A stretch of DNA of 64,000 nucleotides from assembly GCA_030272585.1 (NCBI GenBank), contig BSYQ01000002.1, forward strand, positions 6,696,001-6,760,000, written 5' to 3'. Shown here in pieces: positions 10,724-21,048 of this stretch (position 1 is the stretch's first letter; every line of letters begins with the position of its first letter). This DNA comes from Bryopsis sp. KO-2023 (lineage: Eukaryota; Chlorophyta; Ulvophyceae; Bryopsidales; Bryopsidaceae). The notes beneath the pieces were generated by a model, which saw nothing but the letters and a program-made list of their open reading frames with translations, ran no database searches and had not been told where the DNA came from. The translations under genes and the position numbers were made by a program.

Positions 10724-11368
10724 CTGACAGAACATTGTTAAAAAGTCCTGCAAAAAAAATCACGATGACAACAAATCCACATTGAAAACTATGATAATAC
10801 ACGATTGCAACAATACGTAATTGAGTCGGTTCCACATTTTTCTTGAATTTTAATTTCCATTCTTGTTTTCGCTATCGAACTGATACCTTTCAGAATCATC
10901 TACCCAAGAGCTTCCCCACTCATCGTAGCATTCACTGCCCTAGTGCAGTAACCAAACAAGACAGTCCACTAAAACTGATAGCAACAAACAGAAGGCCCCA
11001 TATGAATATGCATCTGCTATGAACACTTCATGTTTTTTTCAGGTGGGATTTTTCTTGGTTTATGTTTTTTTTTTGTGGTCCAATTAAAAGTAGCTGAAAC
11101 ATCTTGGTTTATGTCTGGAAGATTACTGACCACAATCAAATAAAATACAAAACTCTGATTGAAATTGTTCTCTCAATATTCAGAACGCACCTAAAGCCTT
11201 CAAACAAAAAGGGGTTTCGTCGCAACTACATCTCAAGCTGGGTTTTAATAACGCATTCTATCCGAGCCCTTTCAAATTTCAGTGGGATTGTTTGGAATCT
11301 GCAGCGGGGTGGCTTCCATCATACGGGGGAAAAAATGTGTTAGAAAGTTGTTGAGATGAGAAACTCAC

Positions 11369-11703
11369 CCCACCGAATAAATTCCTGTTCAAGGGCAGCT
11401 CTAGGAACATCCAGCCTGGCAGCCTGTTGCAAAATCTCTGGCAGTACCTGCTTCCATCAACCCATGGTCTCAGATTCAACTCACATCCCCTTCCCTATCT
11501 TACCAAAAGAAAAAAAAACAGTGCTTCAACTTTCAATTGAGAACAACCATGACATCTGTTTTCATTTTGTTGCACATTTCCACCTTGTATGCCACCATGC
11601 TTTGCTGATAGGATATGTTTCGAGGTGGCGAGCGATTCCCTGAGTCGAAATTGAGCCGGCCCTCTTTATTCAGCCTCTCCACAAATTTGTGGAGCTCAGC
11701 CTC
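11369..11703 (-). pseudogene. Two in-phase exons of an unidentified gene, captured
   Basis: Minus-strand exons 11584-11703 (exactly 40 codons, EAELHKFVERLN...QQSMVAYK) and 11369-11447 (VLPEILQQAARLDVPRAALE...) have good GT-AG borders and matching phase, and read like constrained protein (amphipathic, no stops). I do not recognise the family. They sit upstream of the PABP fragment on the same strand, so a chimeric transcript running from here through the MLLE exons is conceivable. Confidence 0.5.
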
Positions 11704-12109
11704 CTGTCAAGACACACAGGTCTCCTGTCAGAAAAAAACGAAGCAAAGGAAAGGAAAGGGAAGGCCCCGAAGTATCCACGAACTTTGAAACACGAAGGAA
11801 AATGTCTTCAAGAGACAACAGGAATGCTAAAGCCTTACAGGGGTTCACAAGCTTCCGCCAAAATGCTGGCAAACACCACCGCCACCGCACCGCCGCCGTT
11901 ACCACTTCCCTTCACTTTCCACTTTCCCTCCTTTCCTTGTTCCAACAGCGCAGAAAGACGCACACGCGCGCACCGCGTCGAATTTCCCAGAGTGGCGAAA
12001 GGGGTTGTTGCTATTGCGCTGTTGGGTTTGGTGCCGTGATCACACTTGACGTTAAAAATTAACGTGATTTGTACAATCAAATCTGGTTGGGATGGGTTCA
12101 CCATTCAAC

Positions 12110-12360
12110 GACGCCATGGACGATGCCGTCGACGACGCCTCCGTCACCGACGCAGCGTCGCCGACGAATGACACTTGACGGCGACGCGACTAATAATGCC
12201 GTCGGCGACGCCTCCGTCACCGACGCAGCGTCGCCGACGAATGACACTTGACGGCGACGCTCCAACCGATGTGACAATCACATCATATTACCGTCGCCGA
12301 CGCTCCTGGTGACGTCGCCGACGCGCTTGTCACGAACGACGGTGTCGGCGACGGCGTCGG
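12110..12360. repeat. Right subterminal GTCGGCGAC array
   Basis: Same motif family as the left array, including a 73-bp period present twice (starts 12134 and 12207, GACGCCTCCGTCACCGACG core). Confidence 0.8.
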
Positions 12361-12383
12361 CGGTACCCCCCTTCCGCCTTGTG
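12347..12383 (-). repeat. Right terminal inverted repeat
   Basis: Exact reverse complement of 8234-8270; ends CCTTCCGCCTTGTG, after which the host repeat resumes. Confidence 0.95.
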
Positions 12384-12738
12384 CCTCCATCAAATCGACA
12401 TTGATCGGAAATACACATGCACATTCAGATTCAGACAATAGATGAGGAGAAAATTGAAATGTTCAATTTAAAAGTTGATCTTCCACAATGCTTGATTTCT
12501 TGGGAAATATAATTTATGGTGGGATATTTAGTCAGGTAAATCCAGACCACACCAACTTTTTTCCATTTCACAGAGGTTTTGTTCTTGCTTTTTCATGAAA
12601 GAAAGCAAAATTCCGCCCCCCAGGTGTATCAAATTTTCGACAGGCTGACAAGCTTCACCACGAGCGCCTTGAGGGGGCGCAGAGCTGTCAGACTACGTCT
12701 GCAGGAAACAGTCGCCCTCTGAATCCAGCAACCCTTGG

Positions 12739-13101
12739 ATGGCGTCGTCCCAATCGCCTCTCAATGGAGTGGCCGAATGCAATACCGGCGTCCCGTCAGT
12801 AGAGATAAAAGTGGGCCTGGAGTCGGAGCCCCCCATTCCGCACGCGAAAGAAAATAGCCGACACCAGGCGGACGTACCCATGTTTTTTCCTGACCACATT
12901 CGGCCCACTCCAAGGAAAGTCTCAAAACAGGGGGGTCAATTGAAAGGAAAGAAAATTTGCACAGTCACTCTTCCACCCACTGCAGAGAAATTTTATCCCA
13001 ACCCTCTGTCGACTTGTCGGATCATCAACGTCGATCAATCCGACAGCACCAAGTCTACCAGAAAAAACGCGCGTTCCAGCCGCTGCACCTTCGTGTGTTG
13101 A
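12739..13101 (+). CDS. Conserved hypothetical protein of repeat unit A, 120 aa
   Basis: Open frame MASSQSPLNGVAECNTG... ending SSRCTFVC. The same frame is intact in copy C (46280-46642) with few changes, and is broken in copy B. The protein is polar, with a basic middle (PRKVSKQGGQLKGKK) and no signal peptide or membrane segment. I recognise no family. It may be the first exon of the unit's larger gene, since further spliced-looking exons follow at 14.2-14.7 kb on the same strand. Conservation between copies may reflect gene conversion rather than selection. Confidence 0.45.
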   Translation: MASSQSPLNGVAECNTGVPSVEIKVGLESEPPIPHAKENSRHQADVPMFFPDHIRPTPRKVSKQGGQLKGKKICTVTLPPTAEKFYPNPLSTCRIINVDQSDSTKSTRKNARSSRCTFVC

Positions 13102-13104
13102 AAG

Positions 13105-14385
13105 GAGTCGCGCTCGAGGCCTCCATTTCAAAATCAACCCCCTGACACATTCTTTTCCTTTGGGTGCTCGGAATATTTCGAGCTCAGGCGAATTTGGGCC
13201 ACACCTTTGGCAGTTTCCGCGTCTTGGCCAAGGCCGACTCCCGTGCGTCCAGGGCGTGCGCACCGCTGTATGTACATACCAAAAAAAAAAGATGAGTTTC
13301 TAAGTCACATCATGAGGGAAAAAAACGCGCTCGACGACAACTTAAATGTACAGGAGAGAGAAATTAAAAATCAACTAACCCGGCACTAATCGGGTCAAAA
13401 CATATTTTCGATCATGACGTTGATCCGCCAGAGTGGGTGGCCCCCACTCTGGCACGACACTTGGCACCCATGATGGCAACGATGGTGCAACCAAGGTCGT
13501 CCCCCGGTTGATCCCGGGGGGTCTCGTCAACCGATCAGGATTCGCCCACCATGGGAATTTCGGCATTTCGATCGTCGATGGGGTAGCTAACTACCTCATT
13601 GACATCGCTAATGCCGCATAATTTTTACTTCTTTTTTCTCCGTGCCACTCGCACACAAATCGACCAACTCATACGAAAAATTTAAACTCTTGAACCCCTA
13701 AATACACCGAGTGACACTCAAGAATACGTGGAAAACATTCATATCATCACAACACTCTCCAAAAAGAGCTTTCAGAATAATCAAAGGCTGTACTTAGACC
13801 TCAACTCTTCACCCAACATGTGGAACACCACACAGAAGCTAAAATGTATCAGCTTGCCTCGAGTTTCCAGACTTCGCTTGAAACCTTTCTATGCGCTTCC
13901 AGTGAGATAATAGAGCGGTATCGCGACCAGCGCTCCCTGGTTGCACACATGGCAGGTTTGCAAAAAAAACAAAGCGGCATTCTCAGGGTCGTGTCTTACG
14001 ATCGTCCAAATCTAGGTTCTTTGCCGAAAAGTATTTGCAGAGGTCAGGAGACAGAGCTTTGTTACAGTAGCGACATGATAACTCCCTGATAGTACAACGA
14101 TCAAGTCACTGGGGTTCTGGATATCAGTATTTTAGTTACAGCACGAGTACTTGGTCGACTTTGATGCCCTCTTTGACACGCGTTTTGGAATGTTGTGGTT
14201 ACGTCGTTTCGCTGACGCTTTTCGGTGCTGTGGGAAGAGCGACGTCGACGCCCCGGTGCAGATCGAGAAGATTCAAGCAGAGGAAGAGTTCGAGCTGGTG
14301 GTAGGACTCCTCTGGTTCAGGTGTATTCTGGTGCTGGAGAGGGAATGGGAGAAAGAATTGCCTTAACAAGTCGATTTCGTGCGAA
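13105..14385 (+). repeat. Ultra-conserved 1.3-kb tract of the repeat unit, copy A
   Basis: Virtually identical to 28630-29910 (B) and 46646-47925 (C), the only differences seen being in an A run near 13285; 13075-13625 also matches 56309-56930 inverted. It contains a 62-codon open frame (13433-13621, HSGTTLGTHDGNDGATKV..., ending IDIANAA) and an 89-codon frame at 13820-14089 (YQLASSFQTSLETFLCASSE), neither of a known family. Flanking parts of the unit differ by several percent between copies, so this block was homogenised recently. Confidence 0.8.
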
Positions 14386-14720
14386 CTTCTCTGTTACAGA
14401 TAGCGGACGAAGACGTGCCTTTTTCTGACGAGTCAGTGGAGCCAGAGTGCTTTGAGGGCGTCTTCAACTTCCTGCTACACGAGCAGCTTAGGTAAGAAAT
14501 TGAAGTTTTTGGTGAATGTGGTGGGAGTTTCTTCACCTTACACTGTCATTCACTGAGGGGGCTGATACGTGTGGGCTATTTCAGCGTGAGCTTCGAACCA
14601 ACGGCGCATTTTGAGTTCCAAGAAAGAGATGCTAGTGAAGTGCCCGAACAGCTGCTACACGAAGGCTACGTGTGTGATGTTGGGCTGCGACAGAAACGTC
14701 GCAAACTTTGCAAAGTTTGA
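14190..14720 (+). CDS. Three-exon predicted frame of repeat unit A, unknown family
   Basis: Exons 14190(or upstream)-14300, 14400-14491 and 14585-14720 join in phase with GT-AG introns. The product reads MLWLRRFADAFRCCG..., then an acidic stretch (IADEDVPFSDESVEPECFEG), then FNFLLHEQL, then SEVPEQLLHEGYVCDVGL and a basic tail RQKRRKLCKV. The same structure is present in B (exons ending 29825, 29925-30016, 30110-30245) and C (48127-48262 for the last), with mostly conservative replacements in C. The true 5' end is unclear and may lie in the conserved tract upstream. I do not recognise the family. Confidence 0.45.
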
Positions 14721-16720
14721 TAGGGTCGCGTTTTCCCCATACAAAATGACAACGCGAGTACCGAAGCCAATGGGTGCAAAAGCGCGACGCACGAAATTGT
14801 CAAGATTTGGCATACACGTTGCCCCCGTCTTCAGCAGAAACCTGGTAGGCTTGATACATCGTATTCGGGCGATAGAAGATTTTGATGGTGTGGGACACGC
14901 CATTGTCAGCGAAGAAGCCCAAAGTGTAAGTCTCCACACCACGATTGAAGCGATAGTCTTTACCAGGTTTTCTGTACCTTGTCTTTTATCGAAACCTCGA
15001 AGTTTACTGGAGAAACGCAAAAGCGAAGTCTGCGCAGGGACTACGGTTAGAGGTCCTCCCTGTGTGTGTGTTGCGCCAAAGGGTCGTCAGAAGTGCATCA
15101 ATATCGAATTAAATGCCATCAGTGTCAGCTCGAAGGCAGGATTAACTACCGTCGTTTGTGATGTTTTCGCGCAGCCGTGGGCTCAACGTCAACCTGAATA
15201 CTTCCCTTTTGAAATTCTAGAAGGGGAAATCATAAAGAAGAATCATGTGGGGGCTTACGAAGTAGATTCAAATGTTTACAAGGCAAAAGGCGCAAGAAAG
15301 AGCAGGTGCAAATGGAGATCCGCACATGCAATGATGCTTCGGCCTTTGATCCGCCAGGATAATGCGATGGAAGCCTTCAGTGAACAAGCACTGAGGGACG
15401 AGTGCAAAAAAGGCACTGGATTGAGAGACGGGGGTGCGATAATCAGGAAATCTGGGACTGCGTTCCAAAGCTCCGAATTTGGTGGGAGGCACAAGATGCA
15501 TTTGTGTTCCGAAGCGAGCGAATCGACTTTACACCTACCCTGGCGAATCATACCGAAATGCATAACCGGAACGGAGCTAAGTATAGGTATACTAAAAGCG
15601 GCGGCTCCTCACAAAAGGAGAAAATCGATTTTGCTGGAAGAACAGAGATCCACCGAAAATGGGAACATCCACACAGTCACACATTGTGAAGATGGATGGA
15701 GAGTATGCCTTGGCCTGGAAGAGATGCTCGATATTTCACTCGAAGCTCTGCATGTAGGAAGAGTGCCGCCCACTGTACACACGTCGTTCAGCGGGAAAAA
15801 ATCCAAAGGAGCGTGTGAAGGACGCACTGGAACTTGGCGATATCACCCTTTTCTCTTTCATGCATGAAATTACTGGCCGACTCATGGTATCCACGGAGCC
15901 CGAGAATTGGAAACTCGCAGGGCCAGGTCGTTTAGGGATAGTGCTTTTCGCCGAGGCGCCATTCCAGAGACCACTTCTCATCGTTCGAAAGGAGGACAAT
16001 GATGACTGCGTCCAACAGGGCGTTGGGAGGCTCATAACTTTGGATTTTTTTATCCTGCCAGGAGCTGCAACAACCTGGCGAACCTCAAACGGGTTGATCG
16101 ACGACTGGGGTTGCATTGATTCCAAGCCTCCAGGGGACACAAACGGAACTACTACCTCATCAGAAATCAAGTCGGCGGTTTCGGAGCTGGAAGACAGAGG
16201 AGAGTCTATGGCCATTGTTGAGGATGGCGAACAGATCCTAGAGAAAGCCGTCGTGGCGTTGTGGGAGAAATTCAGTGGCGTTCTCATGTTTGTGAAGCAA
16301 GTCACTCAGTGTTTGCCGGGCGAAGGACTTCTAGGGGCCACGTCCACGGATTCAAAGAAAGAGTATGGGCTGCTAGACTTGACACGCGGCGGAGTTTCTA
16401 TTCGCCACGCGAATATGGACAAAATTGTTAGATTGCGAACCACTCATTTGACGCCTGGAATGGCGGCTGTTGGGAGGACAAATATCGCAGCTGATATTTT
16501 CCGCGACAGGCATCCTTCGGCAAAACCCCGTCAGGCTTTGGAGGATGATATCGTCAAATTAGAACAGAACCTGTTTGGGCAAAGGGAAAAAAGGGGGAAT
16601 TCCTGGCAATCCGCCGCATTGGTCGCTACGGACGTCGTTTATGTTCTGACTCTTCCCGCCTCTCGACAGCACCAGGTGCGCAGAGTCGTAACGCTTTTTC
16701 CAGTCGCAATGCTTTTGTAG
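14611..16720 (+). pseudogene. Long frame of repeat unit A, frameshifted, unknown family
   Basis: A long open frame (14611-15867) continues in another frame (15815-16720). Against B and C the switch is explained by one extra A in the A run at 15794-15799. The joined product contains FSFMHEITGRLMVSTEPENW, LGIVLFAEAPFQ and LIVRKEDNDD, and these stretches are kept in C as conservative variants. An internal intron is likely where A and B read GTAAGT...CAG around 14930-14965. A further intron (GTGCGC...) may follow at about 16674. I recognise no domain. The frame overlaps the last exon of the preceding entry, so the correct gene structure is unresolved. Confidence 0.4.
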
Positions 16721-17421
16721 TGAACTGTATCACAAAATCGCTGGGAAGAACTTTCAACCACCCCGGATACATTTGACGAAAAGTTTTTGGACAATGTATT
16801 CCGAAAGAAAGACAAATGTTCGATTTTAAAACGTCTTGCCTTGTGCAGCAGCTGCGTGCAAAGTTGGGGAAATATTGACGGGCGACAGAATGGAAGCTCA
16901 TACCACAGCGACGGCATTGCAATTTGTGAGTCAACACAAAATTGTTAGATTGCGTTGGGGTGTAGTTGCGCTGCAATGGTGCGTAAGGGAGGTGGGAAAA
17001 ATATGGACCCTGGCTAGAGCTAAGCATCCTGACCAGAAGGCTGTGGCCCTGACGAGCATTTTTCCGAAGTGAGGTTCAAGCTTTTGAAAGAAACCAAGTG
17101 ATGCAAACAGAGACACGCCCGGATGTTATTTGTCAACGTTCTTCTGGGTCATCGTTAAAAACACAAAGAAAACGTCTAACGTTTGACTAAAAAACGAGTT
17201 GAATAGCTAAGCCGAAGGCGAAGGCGAAGGCTTTCTCAGTGCATGAACGTGGATATGTCTGGTGACTTACATTAATTGGTCACGTAAAAGCACAATAGCC
17301 TCTCGGTGTAGCACTCTAAAAGAAAATTTTCTATCTGACGATTACATAGACAGGAGGGAATCGCGAAAGTCAGGAATCCCGGAACGCTTACCAAAAGTTC
17401 TGTTGCGTTTGTGGCTTTCAG

Positions 17422-19117
17422 GATGGGGAGGTCCAGAGAGACAAGAAACTCGTTTCTTATGATATCGTCGACAAGAACAAGAGCCCATACGTGTCTGTCG
17501 ACATCGGAGACAAGAAGGTGTTCTCCCCAGACGAGATCTCCGCCATGACCCTGACCAAGATGAAAGACACCGCCCAAGGGTTTCTCGGTAAAACTGTGCA
17601 ACACGCTGTGTTCACCGTTCCTGCTTACTTCAACGATGCTCAGCGTCAAGCTACCAAGGACGCTGGTGTGATCGCTGGGTTGAATGTCGCCCGTATCGTC
17701 AATGAGCCCACTGCGGCTGCGATTGCGTGCGGTCTGGACACAAAGGGAGAGAAGAACATTCTGGTTTTCGATTTGGGTGGCGGCACCTTCGACGTCAGCG
17801 TTCTCGCAATCGACAGTGGGGTGTTTGAGGTCATGTCCACATCTGGAGACACTCATTTGGGAGGAGAAGATTTTGACCAAAGAGTCATGCAGTACTTCAT
17901 TAAATTAATCAAGAAGAAATTCAAAAAGGATATCTCTGAGGACGCCAGGGCTCTACAAAAACTGAGGAGGGAGGCTGAGAGGGCCAAGAGAGCTCTTTCC
18001 AACCAGCATCAACTTCGTTTCGAAATCAAGAGCTTGCATAATGGAGTGGACTTGTCTGAGCCTCTCACCCGTGCACGATTCGAGGAGCTCAACAGTGATC
18101 TCTTCAAGAAGACTCTCAGACCTGTCAGGAAGGTGGGTAGATATCACGAACACTGCATTGCACTTGCTGTGGGTGTGCACGAATTTTAATATGAGAGAAT
18201 GAAGGCATGCATCTCACGTGATTTTGCCGTGTTTCCAGGCCATGGAGCACGCTGGCCTGAAGAAGAACGGGATCCACGAAATCGTGTTGGTTGGAGGCTC
18301 CACCAGAATCCTGAAGGTACAGGAGGTCATCAAGGAGTACTTCGACAGAAAGGAGCCGAACAAGGGTATCAACCCAGACGAGGCTGTTGTCTATGGTGCT
18401 GCCGTCCAGGGATCCATTTCGGGCGGTGATGCTGAGAGTGACTTAGATGGGGTTATCCTTTCGGATGTGGCTCCTTTGACGTTGGGTATCGAGACTGTTG
18501 GTGGAGTGATGAGTAAACTCATTCCCAGGAACACTGTAGTTTCAACCAAGAAGTCCCAGGTCTTCACCACCTACCAAAACCAACAGACCAACGTGACGAT
18601 CCAGGTTTTGGAGGGTGAGAGAGCACTGAGCAAGGACAGCTCAAAATCGATACCAACGGGATCCTCAATGTGTCTGCTGGAGATAAGAGCAAAAAAAAAC
18701 AAAACGAGTAACAAGGGAAATATTGCCATCGCTAAGGACAAGGGGCGATTGAGTCCGGGGGACATCCAAGGAATGGTTCAAGAGGCGGAGGAATTCGCCG
18801 AGCAAGACAAACTGATGAAAAAGAAGGTGGATGGCAGGAGGTCTTTTGAGACGTACTGCTACAACATGAAGAACACGTTTGAGGACAAATTGGGCGGGAA
18901 CCTGAAGGAGAGGGACAAAACGAAGGTTACAGAAGCTGTTCAGGAAGTCCTCGAGTGCCTCGATGACAATCCTGACGCTGATATTGAAGAATACAACGAG
19001 CAACTGAAAGAAGACGAGGATATCTGTCAGTCAATCGTCGCCGCTGTCTATCAAGCTGGCGGTGGAGATGATGGCGGGGATGATGAGGATCTTGGAGATG
19101 ACCATGATGAGTTATAA
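17422..19117 (+). pseudogene. BiP/GRP78 (ER HSP70), 5'-truncated copy A
   Basis: Two exons, 17422-18132 and 18239-19117, phase 0, with a 106-bp intron. Homology to the ER chaperone BiP starts after a 3' splice site (TTTCAG) at about family residue 120 and runs to the C-terminus, ending DDHDEL with the ER-retrieval signal HDEL. Nucleotide-binding motifs kept include [31 protein letters not shown] and LVGGSTRI. The first ~120 residues (signal peptide and the GIDLGTT phosphate loop) are absent; I searched 17000-17421 and found none. In the substrate-binding domain about 76 bases are deleted after ERALSKD, shifting the frame, which is restored by an A-rich insertion near 18690. A truncated ATPase cannot work as BiP, so this is a pseudogene despite its open frame. 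Confidence 0.85.
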
Positions 19118-19430
19118 TCCTGGATGGTTGTTTTTTCTGAGATTTGAGTAGATTTTTATGTTCATTTCTGGGGTGGGCTTCAACAGGAAGAGGACAAAGG
19201 GTGACAATTCGGGGGAGGTTCGTATTTCATGTGGACTCGATCGGTTCTGACCCAAAGAAACTTGTTAACAATCACTTTTCTCCTTCCTTTAGACAGGATC
19301 TGTCAAAGGACAAGTTGTGTCACCATCTGTGTCTACACTTCAAAACCTTCAATTTGGTATTTTTACACTTCAAAACCGAGCACTAGGACCGATCTGATAG
19401 TGGCACTCAGTGAGACTAAAAACTGTTTTC
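19118..19430. repeat. 3' flank of BiP copy A, shared with B
   Basis: CTCGATCGGTTC and GAGCACTAG landmarks recur at 34800-34980 downstream of BiP copy B, so the duplicated unit extends past the stop codon. 19431-19887 holds nothing recognised. Confidence 0.5.
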
Positions 19431-19887
19431 CGATTTTTTCCCCCACAAGATTTTCGTACAAAAATTATATTTCTTATCCTGTGCCTTCCCAACCCCTCCT
19501 CCTACGCACTCAAAGTAACTCGTCAGCGTGCTTGTTAGCCGCAAAACGGGAAAAAGAGAAATGCCAAATAGATTGCCACTGCTTTTGAGTGCACTGACCA
19601 CGTGGGATCAGAAAAGTTCCAAGGCTAGGTGTTCAAACTAAAGACATCTTCTGGATGAGGGCGGGGCTTGTGTCTTGCTTTCAGGGTACAGAGCCAGGTA
19701 GAGATCGTTGAGCGGATGATACACACTTTCCCAAAGAGTGATTGCACGCCCCAGACGCTTGAGAAAGAGTGATTGGACAAATCTTGACATCATCAAGTCA
19801 TTGAACAAGGAAAAGAGTGTGGTTAAAAGGAAGTACACATCTCCAGGTCAGGAGATTAGCCCTATTTAGAATGCTTCTCTCCCTCTT

Positions 19888-21048
19888 TCACCAAAAAATC
19901 ATTCCAAGAATCCAGCAACACAAAATGCCGAACCACACGAAACTTTTCTTAATAAGCAGTGGACCAAAGAAACCTTTCATTCTTACGCAAGAGTGAGCAA
20001 GAAAATCCCATACCATAATTTTCCCATTGTGCCTCACAACAATGAGCTTATCCTCTGTCAAGAAAAGACCTAGGACTTCATCTCCCACTTCGAATTTCCT
20101 GAGACAATGATCCTCCCCAGCAATACCACAAACCACAACTTCCATCGAGCTCCTCGAAAAGTGTGCAAATTTGGTTTCGCTCAACGCCACAGGAAACCAC
20201 GACACATCGACGTTGAAAACTCGCGTACACTCGAAAGTTTTCTGAAGCCATGTCCGGACGGTGCCATTGACAGAGCCACTGATGATCAGTTTGCTATTGA
20301 CATGAACGCTCTGGACAGGGCAAGAGTGCCCCTTCAGCGTTGCCACGTGAACGCGGGAGGCCAAGCTCCACACTTCGAGATGCCCAACTCTCACTCCACA
20401 GACTAGCCAACCCGCTTCCCCAGCCAAAGCCGCACACAGAATATCGTTTCCCGACGACATCCCACCACGTCCGCCATCATTCAGAATATCGACACAACTC
20501 CAATCGATCTTGCTCCACAATTCCAAGCACCCAAACTCACCACCAATAGCCACGAGTTCTTCTCCAACGTCCACAATCACTTCAACTTTAAAACGAAGCC
20601 TCAGAGACGCGATTTTTGTCAATTCAGGTGTTTTCAAGACAACCACAGCTTGATCCCCCGCCTCGCACAGGAGCATTCCATCGATCAAACACAAACAAGA
20701 CTTCCACAGGTGGGGACCAGCTCTGGTAGAGACCCCGCCATTTTCAACGTTCACCAAGATTACTTCAGCATTAATTATTGTGCCTTTCATCATCGCGAGG
20801 ATCTCGCCCCGCATTGTGAAATTGCTCGGCCAGTCCTTGTCTGTATTGATACACTTCGGTACAACGTTGCCACATCGCCAGGCTCTCTCGAGGAAGACTT
20901 TTCTAGAAAAACGTTCCTCTCTGGTGACATCGTTCCAAGCCTTGGAAACACAGGAGCACCTGGCCAAAGTCCTTGGGCGCATCCCCTCAAAAATTCTAGC
21001 AAGAACGCCACTGGGCAGCTCCCACTCGACACTCACGTGATCGCTCAT
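19888..21048 (-). CDS. F-box/WD40 repeat protein (gene 2), 386 aa
   Basis: Probable SCF ubiquitin-ligase receptor, paralogue of gene 1. Single exon. The F-box is at residues ~6-45 (VEWELPSGVLARIF...TLARCSCVSKAWNDV); WD40 blades follow from ~100 (IGGEFGCLELW, CGVRVGHLEVW, SGSVNGTVRTW, RHNGKIMVWDF). The start is the ATG that aligns with gene 1. After the last blade (WDFLAHS) the protein carries an extra ~30 residues ending in the strongly hydrophobic SFVWFGILCCWILGMIFW, which gene 1 and the 35.8-kb copy lack. This could be a C-terminal membrane anchor or read-through after loss of an original stop. The gene looks intact; the tail is the doubtful part. Confidence 0.82.
   Translation of the reverse strand: MSDHVSVEWELPSGVLARIFEGMRPRTLARCSCVSKAWNDVTREERFSRKVFLERAWRCGNVVPKCINTDKDWPSNFTMRGEILAMMKGTIINAEVILVNVENGGVSTRAGPHLWKSCLCLIDGMLLCEAGDQAVVVLKTPELTKIASLRLRFKVEVIVDVGEELVAIGGEFGCLELWSKIDWSCVDILNDGGRGGMSSGNDILCAALAGEAGWLVCGVRVGHLEVWSLASRVHVATLKGHSCPVQSVHVNSKLIISGSVNGTVRTWLQKTFECTRVFNVDVSWFPVALSETKFAHFSRSSMEVVVCGIAGEDHCLRKFEVGDEVLGLFLTEDKLIVVRHNGKIMVWDFLAHSCVRMKGFFGPLLIKKSFVWFGILCCWILGMIFW

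Larger units (their letters stand above)
8234..12383. mobile_element. 4.15-kb TIR DNA transposon carrying host exon fragments (Pack-type)
   Basis: Perfect 37-bp terminal inverted repeats (8234-8270 and 12347-12383, outer end CACAAGGCGGAAGG) bound the element. Copies B and C of the host repeat have no insertion at the corresponding site (about 27913 and 45926), which proves the 4150 bp arrived as a unit after the repeat was duplicated. Subterminal GTCGGCGAC-rich arrays lie just inside both TIRs. The interior holds spliced-looking exons of three unrelated cellular genes, all on the minus strand, and no recognised transposase, so it appears non-autonomous. The target duplication is ambiguous within a C run (possibly 2 bp, CC). 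The CAC...GTG ends recall CACTA elements, but the superfamily is not settled. Confidence 0.85.

Noticed and set aside
9221..12383. Genuine host genes merely flanked by repeats
   Set aside because: Each gene is partial, one has an in-frame stop, and the exact TIR-bounded block is absent at the same site in units B and C.
15736..16305. 189-codon antisense frame opposite the long frame of unit A
   Set aside because: Composition follows from the opposite strand, it has no motif of its own and breaks in other copies.
17000..17421. Search for the missing BiP N-terminal exon
   Set aside because: No signal peptide, GIDLGTT or equivalent was found in any forward frame, so both copies are truncated.
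17272..17880. 202-codon frame antisense to BiP copy A (and 203 codons antisense to copy B)
   Set aside because: Long antisense frames opposite HSP70 genes are a well-known codon-usage artefact; the sense strand carries all HSP70 motifs.
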